A stretch of 64,000 nt of DNA from Hyphomicrobiales bacterium (GTDB taxonomy: Bacteria > Pseudomonadota > Alphaproteobacteria > Rhizobiales > Rhizobiaceae), in contig UBKJ01000033.1 of the NCBI GenBank assembly GCA_900465915.1, positions 1 through 64,000 on the forward strand, read 5' to 3'. Shown here one piece after another: positions 16,619 to 25,538 of this stretch. Each line of letters opens with the position of its first letter. The first letter of the stretch is position 1. The position numbers and the translations under genes were made by a program. The notes under the pieces were generated by a model. That model did no database searches, was not told where the DNA came from, and worked only from the letters and a program-made list of their open reading frames with translations.

Positions 16619-18442
16619 ATGGAATTGCGTAATATCGCTATTATCGCACACGTCGATCATGGCAAAACCACTCTGGTCGACGAACTCCTCAAGCAATCCG
16701 GCTCGTTCCGCGACAACCAGCGCGTCGCCGAACGCATGATGGACTCCAACGACATCGAGAAGGAACGCGGGATCACCATTCTCGCCAAGGCGACCTCGGT
16801 CGTCTGGAAGAACACGCGCATCAACATCGTCGACACGCCCGGCCACGCCGATTTCGGCGGCGAGGTGGAGCGCATCCTGTCGATGGTGGACGGCGCGATC
16901 GTCCTGGTCGACGCCGCCGAAGGCCCGATGCCGCAGACCAAGTTCGTGGTCGGCAAGGCGCTGAAGGTGGGTCTGCGCCCCATCGTCGCCATCAACAAGA
17001 TCGACCGTCCCGACGGCCGCCACGAGGAAGTGGTGAACGAGGTGTTCGACCTCTTCGCCAATCTCGACGCCACCGATGAGCAGCTCGACTTCCCGATCCT
17101 CTACGGTTCGGGCCGCAACGGCTGGATGGCGCTCAACCCGGAAGGCCCGAAGGACGAGGGCCTCGCGCCGCTGTTCGACCTGGTGCTGAAGCACGTCCCG
17201 GCTCCGAAGGTCGCCGAAGGCCCGTTCCGCATGATCGGCACGATCCTCGAAGCCGACCCGTTCCTCGGCCGCATCATCACCGGCCGCATCCATTCGGGTT
17301 CGATCAAGCCGAACCAGGCCGTCAAGGTCCTGGCGCAGGACGGCTCGCTGCTGGAAAACGGCCGCATCTCCAAAATCCTCGCCTTCCGCGGCATCGAGCG
17401 CCAGGCCATCGAGGAAGCGCAGGCCGGCGATATCGTCGCCATTGCCGGTCTCTCCAAGGGCACGGTCGCCGACACCTTCTGCGATCCGTCCGTGAGCGAG
17501 CCGCTGGCCGCCCAGCCGATCGATCCGCCGACCGTGACCATGTCCTTCATCGTCAATGACAGCCCCTATGCCGGCACCGAGGGCGACAAGGTGACGAGCC
17601 GCGTCATCCGCGACCGCCTGCTCAAGGAAGCTGAAGGCAATGTGGCGCTGAAGATCGAGGAATCGACCGAGAAGGATTCCTTCTTCGTGTCGGGCCGTGG
17701 CGAATTGCAGCTTGCGGTTCTGATCGAGAACATGCGCCGCGAAGGCTTCGAGCTTGGCGTCTCGCGTCCGCGCGTCGTCATGAAGGAAGGCGAAAACGGC
17801 GAGATGCTGGAGCCGATCGAGGAAGTCGTCATCGACGTGGACGAGGAATATTCCGGCACCGTGGTGCAGAAGATGTCCGAGCGTAAGGCCGAGATGGTCG
17901 AGCTGCGCCCGTCGGGCGGCAACCGCGTGCGCCTGGTGTTCTACGCCCCGACCCGCGGCCTGATCGGCTATCAGTCGGAGCTCCTGACCGACACGCGCGG
18001 CACCGCGATCATGAACCGCCTGTTCCACGACTACCAGCCCTTCAAGGGCGAGATCGCCGGCCGCAACAACGGCGTGCTGATCTCCAACGATCAGGGCGAG
18101 GCCGTGGCCTATGCGCTGTTCAACCTGGAAGACCGCGGCCCGATGATCATCGAGGCCGGCGTGAAGGTCTATCAGGGCATGCTGATCGGCATTCACAGCC
18201 GCGACAACGATCTGGAAGTGAACGTGCTCAAGGGCAAGAAGCTCACCAACATCCGCGCCGCCGGCAAGGACGAGGCCGTGAAGCTCACCCCGCCGATCAA
18301 GATGACGCTGGAGCGCGCTCTGTCGTGGATTCAGGACGACGAGCTGGTGGAAGTGACGCCGAAGTCGATCCGCCTGCGCAAGCTCTATCTCGATCCGAAC
18401 GAGCGCAAGCGCTTCGAGAAGTCCAAGTCCAGCGCGGCCTGA
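16619..18442 (+). CDS. typA: Translational GTPase TypA/BipA
   Basis: 607 residues, ribosome-binding GTPase related to EF-G that aids ribosome assembly and stress or low-temperature growth. G1 AHVDHGKTTLVDELL, G2 RGITI, G3 DTPGH, G4 NKID are all intact; domains II, III and V follow, then the BipA-specific C-terminal domain (FNLEDRGPMIIEAGVKVYQG and the KKLTNIRAAGKDEAV block). The ATG at 16619 (MELRNIAIIAHVDHG) fits the family; AAGAAG lies upstream. Ends in a strong hairpin. Confidence 0.98.
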   Translation: MELRNIAIIAHVDHGKTTLVDELLKQSGSFRDNQRVAERMMDSNDIEKERGITILAKATSVVWKNTRINIVDTPGHADFGGEVERILSMVDGAIVLVDAAEGPMPQTKFVVGKALKVGLRPIVAINKIDRPDGRHEEVVNEVFDLFANLDATDEQLDFPILYGSGRNGWMALNPEGPKDEGLAPLFDLVLKHVPAPKVAEGPFRMIGTILEADPFLGRIITGRIHSGSIKPNQAVKVLAQDGSLLENGRISKILAFRGIERQAIEEAQAGDIVAIAGLSKGTVADTFCDPSVSEPLAAQPIDPPTVTMSFIVNDSPYAGTEGDKVTSRVIRDRLLKEAEGNVALKIEESTEKDSFFVSGRGELQLAVLIENMRREGFELGVSRPRVVMKEGENGEMLEPIEEVVIDVDEEYSGTVVQKMSERKAEMVELRPSGGNRVRLVFYAPTRGLIGYQSELLTDTRGTAIMNRLFHDYQPFKGEIAGRNNGVLISNDQGEAVAYALFNLEDRGPMIIEAGVKVYQGMLIGIHSRDNDLEVNVLKGKKLTNIRAAGKDEAVKLTPPIKMTLERALSWIQDDELVEVTPKSIRLRKLYLDPNERKRFEKSKSSAA

Positions 18443-18460
18443 TAGGCGCGGAAATCTAAT

Positions 18461-18490
18461 AAAAACGGCGGCTTCGGCCGCCGTTTTCTG
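18461..18490 (+). terminator. Terminator after typA
   Basis: AAAACGGCGGC (18462-18472), TTCG tetraloop, GCCGCCGTTTT (18477-18487). A textbook stable hairpin 20 bp after the typA stop. Confidence 0.95.
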
Positions 18491-18548
18491 TTCTGGGCTT
18501 AAGCGGGAATTCACTTTTCCGCCGCATCATGCGTTGCGGAGGCGGCCC

Positions 18549-19490
18549 ATGTTCTTTTCCCGTTACGAGCGTTTCATCCTGTGGTTCCTTGCTTCGATCG
18601 CCATCACCGACGGCGTTCTGATCGCCGTCAATCATGTGGGCCTCGACTGGTCGTCCTATGCGTTCTCCGGCATGATCGCGAGCTTCTTCATCATTCCGGG
18701 CGCCTTCTATCGCTATCTCGGCCGTGACGACCGCCTCGCCTCCATGCTCTTGGCGACGGGCATATCGCTTCTGTTCGGGCAGATAGGCGCGGTTTTCAAT
18801 TATCTGCTGCTGCCGGTGCATTTTCCGCGGGTCGATTATGTCTGGGTCGCGGTCGACCGGATGCTTGGCTACGACTGGGTGGCTCTGGTCACCTATGTCT
18901 CGCAATGGCCGTGGTTCTGCGCGCTTTTGCGGATGATCTATTTCTCATGCCTGCCGCAACTGGCGCTGATCATTCTGGTGCTCGGCTTCGCCGGGAACGA
19001 GGCCAGACTCGCCCAGTTCCTGCTTACCAGCATGTTCGGCGCTTTGCTGTGCATCGGCATATGGGCGATGTTTCCTTCGTTCGGCGCGTCGTCGGTCTTC
19101 GCCTTGCCGGATGCGGTGCAAAATGTGGTGAAAGTAGCGGTCAGTCCGGCTTATGGGGCCGAACTCGTGCATCTGTCGCAAACCGGCGTGGATTATATCA
19201 CGCCGAAGGAAGTTCGCGGGCTGATCGGCTTTCCGTCCTATCACACCGTCATGGGGCTCATGTCGGTGGCCTTCATCTGGTCGAACCGCTGGCTGCGCAT
19301 CCCGTTTCTCTGCGTCAACCTGCTGATGATCCCCGCGCTTCTGATCCATGGCGGGCATCATCTCAGCGATTTCTTCGGCGGGATCGCCTGTTTCGCGGCG
19401 GCTTACGCCGCCGCCGGTTGGGTTGTCAGCGCTCTCCGCGCCGATAGGGCTGCATCAGCGCCTGCGGCACTCGCGCCCGTCGCGCCATGA
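18549..19490 (+). CDS. PAP2-family membrane phosphatase
   Basis: 313 residues, at least six hydrophobic segments. The acid-phosphatase/PAP2 motifs are present: GFPSYHTV (Ser230, His232) and HGGHHLSDFFGG (His270/271, Asp274). The family removes phosphate from lipid phosphates such as phosphatidate or undecaprenyl diphosphate, or transfers head groups; the inositol-phosphorylceramide-synthase-like branch is possible. The ATG at 18549 has GGAGG at 18538-18542; a TTG at 18534 is less likely. The last 65 bp (19426-19490) overlap the end of the convergent permease gene, so the Ala/Pro-rich C-terminal tail is encoded opposite another coding sequence. Confidence 0.85.
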   Translation: MFFSRYERFILWFLASIAITDGVLIAVNHVGLDWSSYAFSGMIASFFIIPGAFYRYLGRDDRLASMLLATGISLLFGQIGAVFNYLLLPVHFPRVDYVWVAVDRMLGYDWVALVTYVSQWPWFCALLRMIYFSCLPQLALIILVLGFAGNEARLAQFLLTSMFGALLCIGIWAMFPSFGASSVFALPDAVQNVVKVAVSPAYGAELVHLSQTGVDYITPKEVRGLIGFPSYHTVMGLMSVAFIWSNRWLRIPFLCVNLLMIPALLIHGGHHLSDFFGGIACFAAAYAAAGWVVSALRADRAASAPAALAPVAP

Positions 19491-20370
19491 CGACCAGCGC
19501 CACGATGGACAGGATGTAAGGGATCATCAGGAAAAGCTGGTAGGGCACCGCCTTGCCGTAGACGGTTTGCAGCCGGAGCTGGAAGGCGTCGAACAGGGCA
19601 TAGAGCAGCGCGCCGAGCAGCGCGCGGGCGGGCCGCCAGGAGGAGAACACCACCAGCGCGATGCAGACCCAGCCGCGGCCCTGCATCATGGTCGGGAAGA
19701 AGGAATTGAAGGCGGAGAGCGTCAGGAACGCGCCGCCGACCGCCATCAGCGCGCTGCCGAACATGATGGTGAAGACGCGCACCCGCACCGGATTGACGCC
19801 TTGCGCCTCGGCCGCATGCGGATTTTCGCCGGTCATGCGGATGGCGAGGCCGAGCGGGGTGCAGAACAGCACATAGCCGAGCAGCAGCGCCAGCGGCACG
19901 GCGATCCATGTCAGCGCCGTCTGCGCGCCGAGCACGGGGCCGAGAAAGGGAATGTCGGCGAGGAACGGCGGGTTGAGCGGCTGGAACGGCTTGATGGTCG
20001 GCGGCGTCGAGGACAGCGGCACCAGCAGGCGGAACAGGAAATAGGAAAGGCTCGACGCGAACAGCGTCACGCCCAGCCCCACCACGTGCTGCGACAGGCC
20101 AAGCGGCACGGTGAGTGCCGCGTGGAGCAGGCCGAAGGCCGCGCCCGAAAGGGCTGCGGCCAGCACGCCGATCCACAGGTCGCCGCCGTGATAGACCGTC
20201 AGCCAGCCGATCATCGCGCCGAAGGTCATGATGCCCTCGATGCCGAGATTGAGCACGCCGGCGCGTTCGCAGTAGAGCGCGCCCAGCGTGCCGAAGATGA
20301 GCGGCGTGGCGATGCGCAGCACCGAGGCCCACAGGCCGGCCGAAAGCAGGATATCCATCAGCGCGTTCAT
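19426..20370 (-). CDS. ABC transporter permease, BMP/nucleoside type (second permease)
   Basis: 314 residues, about eight to ten membrane segments, BPD_transp_2 family (GALYCERAGVLNLGIEGIM near the N-terminus, typical of NupQ/YufQ-like permeases). It forms a heterodimeric channel with the preceding permease; their genes overlap by ATGA at 20367-20370. Last gene of the operon that starts with the cytosine-deaminase-like gene. Its 3' end overlaps the convergent PAP2 gene. Confidence 0.92.
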   Translation of the reverse strand: MNALMDILLSAGLWASVLRIATPLIFGTLGALYCERAGVLNLGIEGIMTFGAMIGWLTVYHGGDLWIGVLAAALSGAAFGLLHAALTVPLGLSQHVVGLGVTLFASSLSYFLFRLLVPLSSTPPTIKPFQPLNPPFLADIPFLGPVLGAQTALTWIAVPLALLLGYVLFCTPLGLAIRMTGENPHAAEAQGVNPVRVRVFTIMFGSALMAVGGAFLTLSAFNSFFPTMMQGRGWVCIALVVFSSWRPARALLGALLYALFDAFQLRLQTVYGKAVPYQLFLMIPYILSIVALVVMARRARVPQALMQPYRRGER

Positions 20371-21410
20371 CGGGCGATCCTGTATTGGGTGAAGAACAGC
20401 GCCACCAGCATGGTCAGGAGCGACAGCGCCACGGTGACGTCGGCGATGAATGACGGGATACCGATGGCGCGGCTCATCCCGTCCGCGCCGACGAACATGG
20501 CGGCGGCGAACAGCGCCGAGAAGATCACGCCGACCAGATTGAGATTGGCGAGCATGGCGACGATGATGCCCGAATAGCCGAAGCCGGGCGAAAGATCGGT
20601 GGTGACGTAGCCCTTGACGCCCATTACCTGGATCGCCCCGGCCAGCCCCGCCAGCCCGCCGGAAATGCAGGCGACCTTGACGAGCGTGCGCGCCAGCGGC
20701 ACGCCGGCGAAGCGCGCCGCGCGCGGATTGAGGCCGGCCGCCTTGGTTTCGAGGCCGAAGACGGTGCGGTTCTGCACGAAGGCGACGACCAGCGCCAGCG
20801 CGATGGCGACGAGAATCCCGATATGGAGCCGCATGCCGGCCATGATCTTGGGCAGCACGGCGGCGTCGGGCACCGGCTCGGATTGCGGCCAGCCGAAGGC
20901 GAGGGGGTCTTTCATCGGCCCCTCGATCATCATCGAGACGAACAGCACGGCGATGAAATTGAGGAGCAGCGTCGTCACCACCTCGTCCACGCCGAAGCGC
21001 AGGCGCAGGCCGAGCGGCGCGAGCAGCAGCGCCATGCCGGCGAGCGCGCCGGCGACGAGCAGCACCGGGATCAGGACCGGCGCGGGCAAGGGCAGGCGGG
21101 AGCCGAGCGCCGCCACCGCCAGCGCGCCGAGATAGAATTGGCCTTCCGCGCCGATATTCCACAGCCGCGAACGGAAGGCGACGGCGGCGGCCAGCCCCGT
21201 CAGCATCAGCGGCGTGGCGCGGGTCAGCGTCTCGCTGATCGACAGCTTGTTGCCGAAAGCGCCGATGGCGATCTGGCGGAAGGATTCGAGCACCGGCGCG
21301 CCGGCGGCGGCGATCAGTGCGCCGGCGAGCACGAAGGCCGTCAGCACCGCGATCACGGGGGCGGCGGCCACCAGCAGCATGGACCGGGTTTCGCGTCGTT
21401 CGATGCGCAT
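20367..21410 (-). CDS. ABC transporter permease, BMP/nucleoside type (first permease)
   Basis: 347 residues, BPD_transp_2 family (NupP/YufP-like): LTGLAAAVAFRSRLWNIGAE then GQFYLGALAVAALGS, and the cytoplasmic coupling region TKAAGLNPRAARFAGV. Pairs with the next gene product. It begins 49 bp after the ATPase gene stop and ends in a 4-bp overlap with the second permease. Confidence 0.92.
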   Translation of the reverse strand: MRIERRETRSMLLVAAAPVIAVLTAFVLAGALIAAAGAPVLESFRQIAIGAFGNKLSISETLTRATPLMLTGLAAAVAFRSRLWNIGAEGQFYLGALAVAALGSRLPLPAPVLIPVLLVAGALAGMALLLAPLGLRLRFGVDEVVTTLLLNFIAVLFVSMMIEGPMKDPLAFGWPQSEPVPDAAVLPKIMAGMRLHIGILVAIALALVVAFVQNRTVFGLETKAAGLNPRAARFAGVPLARTLVKVACISGGLAGLAGAIQVMGVKGYVTTDLSPGFGYSGIIVAMLANLNLVGVIFSALFAAAMFVGADGMSRAIGIPSFIADVTVALSLLTMLVALFFTQYRIAR

Positions 21411-21459
21411 CAGTGCGGCCCTTTCATCGCCGGGGCGGGGTTTTTCTCCGAAAAAAGCG

Positions 21460-22971
21460 TCATGCCTTGCTCCATTCGCCGGCCATCATCAGGCCGAGCC
21501 TTCGCGCGTCGGCCTCGTCCGCGTCGATGGGCGGCGACAGCCGGCCCTTGACGATGGCCTGCACGCGGTCGGCGAGGCCGATGATCTCGTCGAGATCCTC
21601 GGAGATCAGCAGCACCGCCGTTCCCGCCGCGCGCGCTTCGAGGATGCGGGCGTGGATGGCCGCCACCGCGCCCTCGTCGAGGCCGCGCGTCGGCTGGGCG
21701 GCGATCAGGATGCGCGGGCTGGTCTCCAGGTTACGGCCGAGGATCAGCTTCTGCATATTGCCGCCCGAAAGCAGGCGGATGCGGCTGTCGGGCGCGCCGC
21801 CGCGCACGTCGAAATCCTTGACGATGCGGGCGGCGAAGTCGCGCGCAGCGCCGCGATTGACCAGCAGGCCGCTGGAGAAACGCTTGTCGCGCACCCGCTC
21901 CAGCACGGCGTTTTCCCACAGCGTCAGGTCGCCGATCGCGCCTTCCGCGTTGCGGTCTTCGGGGATGCGGCCCACGCCCTCGGCCACGAAGCGGCGCGGA
22001 TCGAAATCCGTCACCTTCCGTCCGAACATCGACAGCGCGCCGGAAGAGGGCTGGCTCAGGCCGGAGACCAATCGCCCCAGCGCCGCCTGCCCGTTGCCGG
22101 ACACGCCGATGACGCCCAGCGTCTCGCCGGCGCGGACGTGGAAGTCGATCTCCGTCAGCCGGGCGACGCCGTCCTCGACCACGGTGACGTTCCTGGCTTC
22201 GAGCAGCGTTTCGCCGGGCGTGGCGGCGGCGCGCGCCGGGCGCGACACGCGCCGCCCGACCATCAGCTCGGCCAGCTCCGCCTTGGAGGTTTCGCTCGCC
22301 TTGCGCTCCGCCACCAGCTTGCCGCCACGCAGCACGATCACCCGGTCGGCGGCGGACATGACCTCGTGCAGCTTGTGCGAGATGAAGATCAGCGACAGGC
22401 CCTGCCGCGCCATTTCCTTGAGCGTGGCGAACAGGCCTTCCGCCTCCTGTGTGGTCAGCACGGCGGTCGGTTCGTCGAGGATCAATATGTCGGCGTCGTT
22501 ATAAAGCGCCTTGAGGATTTCGACGCGCTGCTGCTCGCCCACCGACAGGTCGCCGAGGCGGGCGTCGGGATCGACCTTGAGGCCGAAGCGCTCGGCAGTG
22601 CGCGCGATGCGGTCGCGCGCGCCGGCGCTGTCGGATTTGAGCTTCCACAGGCTTTCCGTGCCGGTCATGATGTTTTCGAGCACGGTGAGGTTGGGAGCGA
22701 GCGTGAAATGCTGGTGCACCATGCCGACGCCGGCGTCGATGGCGGCGCGCGGCTTGCCCTGCGGGATTTCCGCGCCCTTGACGAAGACGCGGCCCGCATC
22801 CGGCACGTAATGGCCGAACAGGATATTCATCAGCGTCGTCTTGCCCGCGCCGTTCTCGCCGAGGAAGGCGAGGATTTCGCCGCGCTCCAGCTTCAGCGAA
22901 ATGTCGTCATTGGCGGTCAGCGCGCCGAAGCGCTTGGTGATGTTCTGCAGTTCGAGAACCGGTGTCGTCAT
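21460..22971 (-). CDS. ABC transporter ATP-binding protein, sugar/nucleoside double-NBD type
   Basis: 503 residues with two nucleotide-binding domains in one chain. NBD1: GENGAGKTTLMN (Walker A), LSVGEQQRVEILKAL (signature), LILDEPTAVLTTQE (Walker B). NBD2: degenerate Walker A GVSGNGQAALGR, LSGGNMQKLILGR, and LIAAQPTRGLDEG where the catalytic glutamate is replaced by glutamine. This asymmetric arrangement is normal for the ribose/nucleoside ATPases, so one competent site is expected. The ATG at 22971 overlaps the amidase stop (ATGA). Confidence 0.95.
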   Translation of the reverse strand: MTTPVLELQNITKRFGALTANDDISLKLERGEILAFLGENGAGKTTLMNILFGHYVPDAGRVFVKGAEIPQGKPRAAIDAGVGMVHQHFTLAPNLTVLENIMTGTESLWKLKSDSAGARDRIARTAERFGLKVDPDARLGDLSVGEQQRVEILKALYNDADILILDEPTAVLTTQEAEGLFATLKEMARQGLSLIFISHKLHEVMSAADRVIVLRGGKLVAERKASETSKAELAELMVGRRVSRPARAAATPGETLLEARNVTVVEDGVARLTEIDFHVRAGETLGVIGVSGNGQAALGRLVSGLSQPSSGALSMFGRKVTDFDPRRFVAEGVGRIPEDRNAEGAIGDLTLWENAVLERVRDKRFSSGLLVNRGAARDFAARIVKDFDVRGGAPDSRIRLLSGGNMQKLILGRNLETSPRILIAAQPTRGLDEGAVAAIHARILEARAAGTAVLLISEDLDEIIGLADRVQAIVKGRLSPPIDADEADARRLGLMMAGEWSKA

Positions 22972-24383
22972 GCGTCGAGCCCCGCTACGGGAAATCTGTG
23001 CCGCCAGCGCCCGTCGGCCTCCAGCCGCGCCGCGAGCGCCAAGAGGAGCGCGTCCGCGCCCATGGGCGCGATCATCTGGATGGGCAGCGGCAGGCCGTCC
23101 GCATCCGCGCCGAAGGGCAGGGAAAGGGCGGGGAAGCCGGAAATATTGGCGAGCGCGGCGTAGGGCGCGAAGGCGTTCATCCGCGCCCAATGCGCCTCCA
23201 CGTCGCCGTGATCCGTGGGGAAGGAGCCGAGCGGCAGCGGCGCGCGCGCCAGCATCGGCGTCAGAAGAACGTCGATATCGTGGAAAATCCGCCACAGGAG
23301 ATGCGCCGCATGCACGGCGCTGTCGAGGGCGCGGTAGAGCGCGGTCGCCTGCATGCGACGGCCGCGTTCGGCGACGGCGCGGGTCAGCGGCTCCAGCAGG
23401 CTCTCGTCGAGGGCGAGGAAATCGACGGCCGAGGCGAGGTTGACGGAAATGATGCGGTCGAAGGCGCGCGCGCTGGATGCGACGAGCGGGGCGAGCGCGC
23501 CGGGCTCGATTGGGCGCAGTATGTGTCCCTGGCTTTCGAGGAAGCGCGCGGCGTCGGCCACCGCCTGCATGCGCTCCGCCGTCACCGGCGCGCCGTCGAG
23601 ATCGCCGGTCACCACGCCGATGCGCAGCTTCCCGTCGACGGGACGTGGCGCGGGGTCGGGGAGAAATCCCTGCGTGTTTCCCGTCACATGCGGCAGAAGC
23701 GCCGCCGCGTCGCGGACCGAGCGGCAGAGCGCGAATTCGCTGGCGATACCGGCGAGATAATTGCCGAAATGCGGGCCGGCGGGGATGGCTCCTCGGCTGG
23801 GCTTCAAGCCGACGAGGCCGCAGGCGGCGGCGGGAACGCGGATCGATCCGCCGGCGTCGGTGGCGTGGGCGATGGAAACGACGCCGGCCGCCACAGCCGC
23901 AGCCGCGCCGCCGGAGGAGCCGCCCGGCGACAGCGTCTCGTCGAAGGGATGGCGGGCGATGGGCCCGGCTGCCGGCTCGCTGGCGAGCGCCAGGCCGAAT
24001 TCCGGCACGGTGGTGGTTCCGAAGAAATTGAGCCCCGCCGCCCGCAGCCGGCGGGCAAGCTCGCTGTCCATGCGCGGCGAGGCGTCCTTGAAGGCGCGCG
24101 AGCCGAGCCGGATCGGCAGGCCGAGGCAGGGGCCGCCCAGATCCTTGAACAGGGACGGCGCGCCGGCGAAGGACGCACGCGCGTCCTTCGCCGTCTTGTC
24201 GGTCTCGGCCGCCGCGCGGCGACCGAGTTCCGGGTCGATATGGCTGACCGCGCCCAGCGCGCGCCATTTTTCGGCGGCCTGGAGCGCGGCCTCCATGGCT
24301 TCCGCGGCCGTCAGCGCGCCTGCGGCGATCGCATGGGCGAGCGCCGTCGCGTCCTGTCGGCTGGAGGGCATGGCCGCGTTCAT
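22968..24383 (-). CDS. Amidase (amidase-signature family)
   Basis: 471 residues. The amidase-signature core is visible: the catalytic lysine region (GGPCLGLPIRLGSRAFK), the Gly/Ser-rich PGGSSGGAAAAVAAGVVS segment and DAGGSIRVPAAACGLVGLKPSRG with the nucleophilic serine (Ser-cisSer-Lys triad). It hydrolyses an amide bond in the cytoplasm; the substrate is unknown. ATG at 24383 (MNAAMPSSRQD); a second ATG lies four codons on. Located between the BMP receptor gene (16 bp upstream) and the ATPase gene, so the amide is probably what the transporter brings in or a ring-opened product of it. Confidence 0.9.
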   Translation of the reverse strand: MNAAMPSSRQDATALAHAIAAGALTAAEAMEAALQAAEKWRALGAVSHIDPELGRRAAAETDKTAKDARASFAGAPSLFKDLGGPCLGLPIRLGSRAFKDASPRMDSELARRLRAAGLNFFGTTTVPEFGLALASEPAAGPIARHPFDETLSPGGSSGGAAAAVAAGVVSIAHATDAGGSIRVPAAACGLVGLKPSRGAIPAGPHFGNYLAGIASEFALCRSVRDAAALLPHVTGNTQGFLPDPAPRPVDGKLRIGVVTGDLDGAPVTAERMQAVADAARFLESQGHILRPIEPGALAPLVASSARAFDRIISVNLASAVDFLALDESLLEPLTRAVAERGRRMQATALYRALDSAVHAAHLLWRIFHDIDVLLTPMLARAPLPLGSFPTDHGDVEAHWARMNAFAPYAALANISGFPALSLPFGADADGLPLPIQMIAPMGADALLLALAARLEADGRWRHRFPVAGLDA

Positions 24384-24399
24384 CGTCCGGGGCGGCGGC

Positions 24400-25398
24400 T
24401 TATTTCGGCTCGGCCGGGTTGGGCTCGACCTTGAAGGTGCCCGCCTTGATCTCGGCGCGGCGCGCCTCCATCTTGGCTTCGGCCTCGGCCGGGGCGACGC
24501 CCTTGACATAGACGATGTCGTTGCCGCCTTCCTTCATCAGGCTGAACGGCGTGTAGTCCTTGCCGGCGGCCTGTCCGGCCTTCACGTCGGCCAGCGCCGC
24601 GTTCAGGATCGGGCGGAAATACCACATGGCGTTGGCGAAGACCGTGTCGGGATAGCGCGGCGTGTAGTCGAGCAGCGAGCCGATCGCCTTCACCTTGCGC
24701 TCCTTGGCGGCGTCGGCGGTGCCGATGCGCTCGCCGAACAGGATGTCCGCGCCGGAATCGATCTCGGCCAGGCCGGCCTCGCGCGCCTTGGGCGGATCGA
24801 AGAACGTGCCGATGAAGGAAGCGACGAACTTGGCGTCGGGCCGCGTCTCCTTGACGCCGTCCTGGAAGGCGTTGATCAGCATGTTGACTTCCGGGATCGG
24901 CACCGCGCCGACCGAGCCGAAGGTGCCCGACTTGCTCGCCGCGCCCGCCAGCATGCCGGCGAGATAGGCGGCCTCGAAGTTCCAGGTGCCGAACACGCCG
25001 AAATTGTCGCCCTGCGGCTTCCCGGACGAGCCCATCACGAAGGCGGTTTTGGGATAGTCGCCCGCCACCTGGCGCGCCTCGCGCTCGACGGCGTAGGATT
25101 CGCCGACGATCAGCTTGACGCCCTGCTCGGCATATTCGCGCATGGCGCGCGGATAGTCGCTGCCCGCCACGCCTTCGGAGAAGACATAGTCGATGACGCC
25201 CTCGTCATGGGCCTGCTTCAGCGCCTCGTGCAGGCGGGAGTTCCAGGCGTTCTCGACCGGCGAGGCGTGGATGCCGGCGACCTTCAGCTTTTCGTCGGCC
25301 GCGAAGACGCGGGTGGAGAAGGCGGTCGCGCCGAGCGCCGCCGACATGGCGAGGATGTCGCGGCGGGTGAAGTTGGATGTCTTGATCGTGTTGGTCAT
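24400..25398 (-). CDS. BMP-family ABC transporter substrate-binding protein
   Basis: 332 residues. N-terminal Tat-type signal (TRRDILAMSAALGATAFSTR then VFAAD). The mature protein is a Bmp/Med lipoprotein-family periplasmic receptor (KLKVAGIHASPVENAWNSRL; GSVGAVPIPEVNMLINAFQDG), a family that binds nucleosides, purines or autoinducer-like sugars. The ATG at 25398 follows AGAGGGG; an in-frame start at 25434 is less likely. Located 140 bp after the cytosine-deaminase-like gene and directly followed by the amidase and ABC genes. Confidence 0.92.
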   Translation of the reverse strand: MTNTIKTSNFTRRDILAMSAALGATAFSTRVFAADEKLKVAGIHASPVENAWNSRLHEALKQAHDEGVIDYVFSEGVAGSDYPRAMREYAEQGVKLIVGESYAVEREARQVAGDYPKTAFVMGSSGKPQGDNFGVFGTWNFEAAYLAGMLAGAASKSGTFGSVGAVPIPEVNMLINAFQDGVKETRPDAKFVASFIGTFFDPPKAREAGLAEIDSGADILFGERIGTADAAKERKVKAIGSLLDYTPRYPDTVFANAMWYFRPILNAALADVKAGQAAGKDYTPFSLMKEGGNDIVYVKGVAPAEAEAKMEARRAEIKAGTFKVEPNPAEPK

Positions 25399-25538
25399 GG
25401 ACCCCTCTTTGATGTTGTCGGCGCGCATGGACATGCGGCCGGTCGCCTCTTTTCAAGCGTTTGCACGGTGCGGGCGACAGCGCCCATCATTGCCCAAATC
25501 GCCCCGAATTCAAGATTGAATTCCGGCCGGCCGCCGGA

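Noticed and set aside
21460..24267. One long frame joining the ABC ATPase with part of the amidase region
   Set aside because: The true ATPase starts at 22971 where its family similarity begins; the upstream part of the frame is the out-of-phase translation of the amidase gene.
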